From: an uncultured Collinsella sp. | GTDB lineage: Bacteria; Actinomycetota; Coriobacteriia; Coriobacteriales; Coriobacteriaceae | Assembly: GCA_958415525.1 (NCBI GenBank) | Contig: CATYZE010000002.1 | Coordinates: 62,001-126,000, forward strand | DNA: 64,000 nucleotides | Direction of reading: 5' to 3' | In this document: positions 57,859 to 64,000 of the stretch, piece by piece | Numbering within the stretch: position 1 is the first letter of the stretch | How the letters are laid out: each line of letters starts with the position of its first letter | The notes under the pieces: generated by a model | Told to the model about the DNA's origin: nothing | Seen by the model: only the letters and a program-made list of their open reading frames with translations | Database searches by the model: none | Program-made: the position numbers and the translations under genes

Positions 57859-60689
57859 TGGCTGCCAAACTCATCGATCTTTTCTTTACGCTCAACGGCC
57901 GCAAGGTCAAGGTTCAGATTGCCCCCGACACCATGCTCTTTTCGCTTTTGCGTGAGCAGGGTTGCGCGTCGGTGCGCTGCGCCTGCGAAACCACCAACTG
58001 CGGTCTGTGCACGGTGTGGCTCGACGGCGACCCGGTGCTGAGCTGCTCGGTTCCCGCCGCGCGCGTCGAGGGCCGCTCCGTCACCACGCTCGAGGGCCTC
58101 AAGGCCGAGTCCGAGGCGCTTGCCCGCGCTATGGCTGCCGAAGGCGCCGAGCAGTGCGGTTTTTGCGCCCCCGGCCTCATCATGAACGTGCTGGCGCTCG
58201 CCCGCGCCGCCAAGGAGGACCCGAGCCTCGTCGCCACGCGCGAGGAGCTCTCGCGCCAGCTGGTCGGCAACCTCTGCCGCTGCAGCGGCTACGAGAGCCA
58301 GCTGCGCGCCATCGTGCGCTTCCTCAACGAATCTGGCGTGCAGGTGGGCTTTGAGATGTCCGAGCTGCCGGTCAACGACACCAGCTGCGATGGGGTCTCG
58401 TACAAGCAGATCACGCACAAGCAGCCCAAGAAGGACTCGAAGGCGCTGCTCGAGGGTCGTCCCGTCTACACGGGCGATATGGTGCCCGCCGGCGCGCTCA
58501 TCGTCAAACTCAAGCGCAGCCCCTATGCCCGCGCCAAGATCCGCTCCATTGATACGTCGCGCGCCCTGAAGGTGCCCGGCGTGGTGGGCGTTTACACCTA
58601 TGAGGACGTGCCCAAGCGCCGCTTTACTATCGCCGGTCAGAGCTATCCGCAGCCGAGTCCCTACGACCGCCTGATTCTCGAGAACCTTGTGCGCTACCAA
58701 AACGAGGAGGTGGCGATCGTCGCTGCCGAGACCGAGGAGGCTGCCGACAAGGCGCTCAAGCTCATCAAGGTCGACTATGAGGTGCTCGAGCCGTTGCTCG
58801 ACTTTACGCAGGCGCTCGATAACGACATTGTTGTTCACCCCGAGGGCGACGTGACCTTTATGTTCCCGCAGGGCGGCGACGTCCCGCGCAACCTGGTGTG
58901 CAGCGGTACCAGCGATTTTGGCGATCTGGACGAGGCCTTCGCCCAGAGCGACATCGTCTTTGAGCGCACCTACACCAGCCAGGCCACGCAGACCGCGCCC
59001 ATGGAGACCTTCCGCGCCTTCGCGACGACCGACGCGTTCGGCCGCATCTCGGTGACCACCTCCACGCAGGTTCCCTTCCACGTGCGTCGCATGATCGCGC
59101 AGTCGCTCGACATTCCGCAGTCGCAGGTGCAGGTCATCAAGCCGCGCATCGGCGGCGGCTTTGGCTCCAAGCAGTCGGGCTGCTGCGAGATCTTCGTGGC
59201 GTTCGTCACCCAGCAGACCGGCCGTCCGAGCTACTGCTGTTACACCCGCGAGGAGACCATCACCGCGGGCAACTCGCGCCACCAGATGCAGATGACCGTT
59301 AAGATGGGTGCCATGAACGACGGCACCATCACAGCCATCGACCTGCATACGCTGTCCAACGCCGGAGCGTACGGCGAGCACACCACCACGACGATCGGCC
59401 TTTCGGGTCACAAGAGCCTGCCGATCTACAACCATGTGAAGGCGAGCCGCTTTAGGTGGGACGCCGTCTACACCAACACCAACCGCGGCGGCGCATACCG
59501 CGGCTACGGTGCCACCCAGGGCCAGTTTGCCGTGGAGAGCGCCGTCAACGAGCTCGCCGACATGCTGCACATGGACCCCGCCGACCTGCGCCTCAAGAAC
59601 ATGGTGCGCGAGGGCGAGATCATGCCGCAGTACTACAACGAGAAACTCAACGCCTGCGCGCTCGACCGCTGCCTGCTGCGCGCGATGGACATGATCGGTT
59701 GGCGCGACAAGCCGCTGGCCGTCGACCTTGGCGACCGCGTGCGCGCCCTGGGCTGCGCGCTCACCATGCAGGGCTCGGGCATCTCCAACGTGGATATCGC
59801 CGGTATCGACATACGCCTGGAAGAGGACGGCTTCATTACGATTTCGACCGGCGCCACCGACAACGGCATGGGTGTCGACACCATCCTGGCGCAGATTGCC
59901 GCCGAGGAGCTGGGCGTGGAGAGCTCGCTGATCGTTGTGCGCGGCGTGGACACCGACGTGTCGCCGTTCGACGCTGGCTCGTACGCGAGCTCCGGTACGT
60001 ATGTGACGGGTCTAGCCGCCAAGAACGCCGCGACCGAGCTGCGCGAGAAGATCTGCGCCAAGGCCGCCCAGATGTGGGACGTGGACGCCGCCGACGTGGT
60101 CTTCGATGGCCAGTACGTGCGCCTGTCCGATGAGCGTGCCGCGCGTGAGCTCGGCCGTTACCTCTCCCTGCGCGACTTTGCCAACCTGTGCGTCAAGAAC
60201 ATCGCAGGCGGCGACGCGCTCACCTCGCATGCCTCTGCCTGCCTGCCCGTTTCGCCCCCGCCGTTTATGGCCGGCATTGCCGAGGTCGAGGTCGACAAGG
60301 CCACCGGTAAGGTGACCGTGGTGGACTACGTCGCGGCCGTCGATTGCGGCACCGTGATCAACGAGGCGCTCGCGCGCGTCCAGGCCGAGGGCGGCATTGC
60401 CCAGGGTATCGGTCACGCGCTCTACGAGATTGTCGAGCATGACGACCGCGGCCGCCTGCGCACCGGCAACTTTATGAGCTACAAGCTGCCTACGCGCTTG
60501 GATATCGGCAGCATCCGCGTGGCCTTTGAGCCGAGCTATGAGCCGACGGGCCCGTTTGGCGCCAAGTCGATCGGCGAGGTCGTCATCAACACGCCGCTCG
60601 CCGCCGTTGCCTCGGCCGTCGCACACGCCACCGGCCACCAGGTCCGCTCGCTGCCCATCACGCCCGAGAAAGCGCTGCTAGGGGAGTAG
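57858..60689 (+). CDS. Molybdenum hydroxylase, fused [2Fe-2S] and molybdopterin subunit (xanthine dehydrogenase family)
   Basis: A 943-residue fusion. Residues 1-80 are a plant-type [2Fe-2S] domain (Cys43, 48, 51, 63); 80-165 a second [2Fe-2S] domain (QCGFCAPG, NLCRCSGY). From about 190 it is the molybdopterin domain, with KPRIGGGFGSKQSG, NRGGAYRGYGATQG, MQGSGISN and, near the end, GAKSIGEVVIN, which holds the catalytic Glu. It hydroxylates purines or other N-heterocycles; xanthine or hypoxanthine is likely. In many bacteria the small and large parts are separate genes. Fused enzymes of this kind include selenium-dependent hydroxylases, and SelD genes are near, so a labile-selenium cofactor is possible. 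Confidence 0.88.
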   Translation: MAAKLIDLFFTLNGRKVKVQIAPDTMLFSLLREQGCASVRCACETTNCGLCTVWLDGDPVLSCSVPAARVEGRSVTTLEGLKAESEALARAMAAEGAEQCGFCAPGLIMNVLALARAAKEDPSLVATREELSRQLVGNLCRCSGYESQLRAIVRFLNESGVQVGFEMSELPVNDTSCDGVSYKQITHKQPKKDSKALLEGRPVYTGDMVPAGALIVKLKRSPYARAKIRSIDTSRALKVPGVVGVYTYEDVPKRRFTIAGQSYPQPSPYDRLILENLVRYQNEEVAIVAAETEEAADKALKLIKVDYEVLEPLLDFTQALDNDIVVHPEGDVTFMFPQGGDVPRNLVCSGTSDFGDLDEAFAQSDIVFERTYTSQATQTAPMETFRAFATTDAFGRISVTTSTQVPFHVRRMIAQSLDIPQSQVQVIKPRIGGGFGSKQSGCCEIFVAFVTQQTGRPSYCCYTREETITAGNSRHQMQMTVKMGAMNDGTITAIDLHTLSNAGAYGEHTTTTIGLSGHKSLPIYNHVKASRFRWDAVYTNTNRGGAYRGYGATQGQFAVESAVNELADMLHMDPADLRLKNMVREGEIMPQYYNEKLNACALDRCLLRAMDMIGWRDKPLAVDLGDRVRALGCALTMQGSGISNVDIAGIDIRLEEDGFITISTGATDNGMGVDTILAQIAAEELGVESSLIVVRGVDTDVSPFDAGSYASSGTYVTGLAAKNAATELREKICAKAAQMWDVDAADVVFDGQYVRLSDERAARELGRYLSLRDFANLCVKNIAGGDALTSHASACLPVSPPPFMAGIAEVEVDKATGKVTVVDYVAAVDCGTVINEALARVQAEGGIAQGIGHALYEIVEHDDRGRLRTGNFMSYKLPTRLDIGSIRVAFEPSYEPTGPFGAKSIGEVVINTPLAAVASAVAHATGHQVRSLPITPEKALLGE

Positions 60690-60713
60690 CGGGCTAACGA
60701 ACAAGTCGTAGCT

Positions 60714-60743
60714 GGCGGGGCGGGGCAACTCGTCCCGCCTTTT
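60714..60743 (+). terminator. Intrinsic terminator after the hydroxylase genes
   Basis: GGCGGG (from 60714) pairs with CCCGCC (to 60739), then TTTT. Confidence 0.7.
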
Positions 60744-60828
60744 GCACTCGTGGTGAGGTCGTGAGCCCAAAAACGTGTGCGTGCGCTTGCCGTTCGTATC
60801 TGCTATCATTCCTAGTCTGTGCGCTCAT

Positions 60829-60912
60829 GCGGGCGTGGCGGAATTGGTAGACGCGCCAGATTTAGGTTCTGGTGGGATTCCCGTGAAGGTTCGAGTCCTT
60901 TCGCCCGCACCA
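60829..60912 (+). tRNA. tRNA-Leu (anticodon TAG)
   Basis: Acceptor GCGGGCG pairs with CGCCCGC, followed by ACCA. The anticodon stem CCAGA/TCTGG holds TTTAGGT with anticodon TAG; the variable arm TGGGATTCCCGT is long, as in class II tRNAs. T loop TTCGAGT. 84 bases. Confidence 0.95.
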
Positions 60913-61003
60913 ACGCACCTGCGTCGGCTTCGGCCGTCGCGACTCTTTGTTGCATAAAGGTACCAGCACCTCAGATAAGCTGGGCAGTATGAGGAGGAAC
61001 GTG

Positions 61004-62302
61004 TTGAACATCACCGCTTCTGACGTCAAGGACGCCAAGCTCACCGCTACGGTCACCATCCCGGCCGTCGACGTCGACGCCGCGATCAAGAAGGCCTACA
61101 AGGAGACCGCCAAGAAGTACCGCTTCCCGGGCTTCCGCGCCGGCAAGGCTCCCCGTCCGGTCATCGACTCCGCCCTGGGCGCCGAGGCTACCCTCGCTCA
61201 GGCCACCAACGACCTGATCGCCGCCAACGAGCCCGCCGTCCTCAACGAGCTGGACATCGTCCCCACCAAGAGCGGTGACTACAAGGAGCTCGACCTCGCC
61301 AAGGATCACGAGGACTACACCTACACCGTCGAGTTCTCCCTGCGTCCCGCCGCTGAGCTCTCCTCCTTCGACGCCGTCGAGATCGAGATGCCCCCCGCGG
61401 AGGTCACCGAGTCCGAGATCAACAACCAGGTCGAGATGCTCCTCAACTACCGTGCCACCTTCGAGGACGTCGAGGGTCGCGCCGTCGAGGCCGAGGACTA
61501 CGTCACCGTCGACCTCAAGGCCGTCGAGAACGCCGACAACTTCGCCGCCGAGGGCCGCATGCTCATCGCCGGTAGCGACAGCAACCCCGCCGAGTTCAAC
61601 GAGGCTCTGATCGGTGCCAACGTTGACGATGTCAAGTCCGTCACCTGGACCGACGAGGCCGAGGAGGGCGAGGAGGCCGAGACCCACACCGTCGAGGTTA
61701 CCGTCAAGGGCATTAAGGTCCGCAACACCCCCGAGCTCACCGACGAGCTCGTCAAGTCCGACTTTGGCTTCGACAGCATCGACGCCATGCGCGACGCCAT
61801 CAAGATCGAGATCGAGCAGGACAAGGCTTCCCGCCTCCCGGCCGAGAAGGAGAACCGTTGCGTCTCCGCTCTCGCCGAGCGCCTGCAGCTCGAGGAGATG
61901 GACGCCGACTACGAGCAGTCCGTCTTTGAGGAGCTTGGCCAGAACTTCCTGTCTAACCTCGCTGCCCGCGGCATGACGCTGGACACCTGGCTGCCCGCTT
62001 CCGGCCTGACCATGGAGCAGTTCATCGGCGACCTGCACAAGCAGGCCAACGACGTTGCCCGTGAGTCCCTGGCGCTCGACGCCCTCGCCCGTGAGCTCAA
62101 GATTGAGGTCACCGAGGACGACATCAACGCCGAGTTCGAGAAGGCCGGCGTCAAGGACGTCGAGGCTTCCAAGGCCGAGTTCATCGCCGATGGCCGCATG
62201 CCTGCCGTTCGCGAGTCCATCCGTCGCTCCAAGGCCGTCGACCACCTGGTCGAGAACGCCAAGGTGACCGAGGTCGACGAGACCGCCAAGGACGCCGAGT
62301 AA
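61004..62302 (+). CDS. tig: Trigger factor (ribosome-associated chaperone)
   Basis: Cytoplasmic chaperone and peptidyl-prolyl isomerase that meets nascent chains at the ribosome exit. About 432 residues: ribosome-binding domain with KKYRFPGFRAGKAPR (the GFRxGKxP signature), a PPIase (FKBP) domain around residues 150-240, and a helical C-terminal domain. The start is not certain: TTG 61004 is 6 bases after GAGGAGG; GTG 61001 is 3 bases after it, and ATG 60989 overlaps the site. Precedes clpP and clpX in the order common in bacteria. Confidence 0.93.
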   Translation: MNITASDVKDAKLTATVTIPAVDVDAAIKKAYKETAKKYRFPGFRAGKAPRPVIDSALGAEATLAQATNDLIAANEPAVLNELDIVPTKSGDYKELDLAKDHEDYTYTVEFSLRPAAELSSFDAVEIEMPPAEVTESEINNQVEMLLNYRATFEDVEGRAVEAEDYVTVDLKAVENADNFAAEGRMLIAGSDSNPAEFNEALIGANVDDVKSVTWTDEAEEGEEAETHTVEVTVKGIKVRNTPELTDELVKSDFGFDSIDAMRDAIKIEIEQDKASRLPAEKENRCVSALAERLQLEEMDADYEQSVFEELGQNFLSNLAARGMTLDTWLPASGLTMEQFIGDLHKQANDVARESLALDALARELKIEVTEDDINAEFEKAGVKDVEASKAEFIADGRMPAVRESIRRSKAVDHLVENAKVTEVDETAKDAE

Positions 62303-62378
62303 TTCTCGCCACCTTGCCCACGAGCGCATGCATGCGCCCGTGATGGGGTAAAGTTATACACCGGTTATCCGGTTGCTT

Positions 62379-62424
62379 CGTACGGTGCCAGCCAATGCAT
62401 AGCATGCGGGCACCGTACGTTTAT
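62379..62424 (+). terminator. Hairpin terminator after tig
   Basis: CGTACGGTGCC (62379-62389) is exactly complementary to 62409-62419, followed by TTTAT. The short T-run may allow read-through to clpP. Confidence 0.6.
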
Positions 62425-62464
62425 CTAGAACCATTATTGGTCCGTAAGAGAAATGGAGATGCGT

Positions 62465-63085
62465 ATGATCGCTAAGTTCGATTCCGCCCTCGTGCCATAC
62501 GTAATCGAGCAGACGCCGCGCGGCGAGCGCAGCTACGATATCTATTCGCGCCTGCTCAACGACCGCATCATCTTCTTGGGCGAGGAGATCAACTCCGTCA
62601 GCGCCAACCTGGTCGTTGCCCAGCTGCTGCATCTTGAGAGCCAGGATGCCGAGAAGGACATCTCGCTCTACATCAATTCGCCCGGCGGCGAGGTCTACTC
62701 CGGCCTGGCGATTCTGGACACCATGAACTTTATCAAGCCGCAGGTCTCCACCATCTGCGTCGGTATGGCCGCGTCCATGGCCGCCGTGCTGCTTTCGGCC
62801 GGCGCCAAGGGCAAGCGCTTCTGCCTGCCACACTCCAAGGTCATGATCCACCAGCCCAGCGGCGGTGCCCAGGGCCAGCAGACCGAGATCGAGATCGTGG
62901 CCGAGGAGATCAAGAAGACCCGCCGCGAGCTCAACCAGATCCTGTCCGATGCCTCGGGCCAGCCGATCGAGAAGGTCCAGGCCGACACCGAGCGCGACAA
63001 CTACCTGACCGCTGCCGAGGCCCTCGACTACGGCCTGATCGACCGTATCGTCACCTCGCGCGACTTCGCCGCGAAGGACGCCTAG
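62465..63085 (+). CDS. clpP: ATP-dependent Clp protease proteolytic subunit
   Basis: A serine protease that forms the 14-mer chamber of ClpXP. 206 residues; catalytic triad Ser104 (GMAASMAAV), His129 (MIHQPSGG) and Asp178 (ERDNY). The N-terminal loop (LVPYVIEQTPRGERSYDIYSRLL) that docks the ATPase is typical. Start at ATG 62465 because GGAG lies 6 bases before; in-frame ATGs at 62453 and 62459 would add only 2-4 residues. It is one base from clpX. Confidence 0.95.
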   Translation: MIAKFDSALVPYVIEQTPRGERSYDIYSRLLNDRIIFLGEEINSVSANLVVAQLLHLESQDAEKDISLYINSPGGEVYSGLAILDTMNFIKPQVSTICVGMAASMAAVLLSAGAKGKRFCLPHSKVMIHQPSGGAQGQQTEIEIVAEEIKKTRRELNQILSDASGQPIEKVQADTERDNYLTAAEALDYGLIDRIVTSRDFAAKDA

Positions 63086-63086
63086 G

Positions 63087-64000
63087 ATGGCAGGTAACAT
63101 GCAGGACAACTTTGACGAGAACGGCAACCCCATCCGCTGCTCCTTCTGCGGAAAAGAGCAGGGCCAGGTCCGTCGCCTCGTAAAGGGCCCGACCAACATC
63201 TTTATCTGCGACGAGTGCGTCGCCGCCTGCTCCGAGATCCTGGAGGAGTCGCTGGCTTCGGACTTTATGGACGCCGCCCGCAACGGCAAGCTGCCGGGTT
63301 TCCTCAACGACCACGGCCAGGCTGCGTCCCAGCCCGCCGTAGACCCCGAGGCCGAGGGCTTTGAGCTCGAGGACGACCGTCAGGTCATTACGCACGTGCC
63401 GACGCCGCACGAGATTTATGACGAGCTTTCTGCCTATGTCATGGGCCAGGAAGACGCCAAGCGCGCTATGTCGGTGGCCGTGTACAACCACTACCGCCGC
63501 GTGATCGAGGGCGGCGCCGCGGTGTCTGCCTTTGACGACGGCATGGGCTCGCAGTTCAACGACGATATGGACGAGGTAGAGCTTGCCAAGTCCAACATCC
63601 TGCTGCTCGGTCCTACCGGTACCGGCAAGACGCTGCTGGCCCAGACGCTCGCGCGCATCCTAGAGGTGCCGTTTGCCATCGCCGATGCCACCGCGCTCAC
63701 CGAGGCCGGCTATGTGGGCGAGGACGTGGAGAACATCCTGCTCAAGCTCATCAACGCTGCCGATGGCGACATTGAGCGCGCTCAGGTAGGCATCATCTAT
63801 GTTGACGAGATCGACAAGATCGCCCGCAAGGCCGAGAACCTCTCCATTACCCGTGATGTCTCGGGCGAGGGCGTTCAGCAGGCGCTGCTGAAGATCCTTG
63901 AGGGCACGGTGGCCAGCGTTCCGCCCACCGGCGGCCGCAAGCATCCCCAGCAGGAGCTGCTGCAGATCGACACGACGAACATCCTGTTCATCTGCGGCGG
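63087..64000 (+). CDS. clpX: ATP-dependent Clp protease ATPase ClpX, cut off by the window end
   Basis: Unfoldase that feeds substrates to ClpP. 304 codons are visible and the frame is open at the right edge. The N-terminal zinc-binding domain uses Cys18, Cys21, Cys41 and Cys44. Walker A GPTGTGKT and Walker B IIYVDEID are present, as are ALTEAGYVGEDVENIL and the sensor-region ILEGTVASVPP. An insert near EGGAAVSAFDDGMGSQFN before the Walker A strand is longer than in E. coli ClpX. ATG 63087 is used; ATG 63099 is an alternative. Confidence 0.95.
   Translation, partial: MAGNMQDNFDENGNPIRCSFCGKEQGQVRRLVKGPTNIFICDECVAACSEILEESLASDFMDAARNGKLPGFLNDHGQAASQPAVDPEAEGFELEDDRQVITHVPTPHEIYDELSAYVMGQEDAKRAMSVAVYNHYRRVIEGGAAVSAFDDGMGSQFNDDMDEVELAKSNILLLGPTGTGKTLLAQTLARILEVPFAIADATALTEAGYVGEDVENILLKLINAADGDIERAQVGIIYVDEIDKIARKAENLSITRDVSGEGVQQALLKILEGTVASVPPTGGRKHPQQELLQIDTTNILFICG

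Noticed and set aside
1..64000. CRISPR array, insertion sequence, prophage or rRNA operon
   Set aside because: Looked for regularly spaced short repeats, transposase or integrase motifs and rRNA sequence; none seen. Repeats found are palindromic intergenic units or protein-coding modules.

Overview
The window is a 64 kb piece of a high-GC bacterial chromosome. Gene content, codon use and protein similarity as I recognise it point to the class Coriobacteriia, most likely a Collinsella-like anaerobic gut commensal. The main clues are a Hyf-type formate hydrogenlyase, full selenocysteine machinery, several molybdenum enzymes, no respiratory oxidase genes, an LAxTG-type wall-anchored giant protein, and small palindromic repeats between genes. 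The species assignment is inference; no rRNA is present.

Layout. 1-4355: the end of an MFS exporter, xpt, a small GGQ release-factor-like protein, then a diacylglycerol/lipid kinase and a ClC channel on the minus strand. 4568-10074: molybdenum supply (moeA, mogA, modA, an unusually long modB, modC). 10142-15940: a selenium-type operon with a double-cubane-cluster reductase, its ATPase activator, selD (itself a selenoprotein read through UGA), yedF, a DUF3343 protein and a cysteine desulfurase. 16067-28921: one 4284-residue surface protein. 29040-30646: brnQ, tRNA-Pro and tRNA-Gly. 30631-31378: repeat-rich DNA with a duplicated tRNA-Gly end. 31379-32159: a RelB/PIN toxin-antitoxin pair on the minus strand. 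32584-47993: formate dehydrogenase H (Sec140) with a complete twelve-subunit hyf/hyc operon, maturation factors and a formate channel. 48116-55063: an orphan molybdopterin oxidoreductase, selA, selB, tRNA-Sec, mobA and a second DUF3343 gene. 55318-60689: gdhA and a two-gene molybdenum hydroxylase (xanthine dehydrogenase family). 60829-64000: tRNA-Leu, tig, clpP and the start of clpX.

How the genes fit together. ModABC imports molybdate. MoeA/MogA insert it into molybdopterin and MobA adds GMP, giving the cofactor for FdhF and probably for the oxidoreductase at 48116. SelD, SelA, SelB and tRNA-Sec make and decode selenocysteine for FdhF and for SelD itself. FdhF plus Hyf convert formate to CO2 and H2, with FocA moving formate across the membrane. 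The xanthine-dehydrogenase-like enzyme may also use molybdenum with a labile selenium, which would tie it to the SelD/YedF/desulfurase cluster; that last link is inference.

Two genes contain in-frame UGA codons (selD and fdhF). They should be read as single intact genes, not as broken ones. Nearly all other long ORFs on the opposite strand are high-GC shadows.
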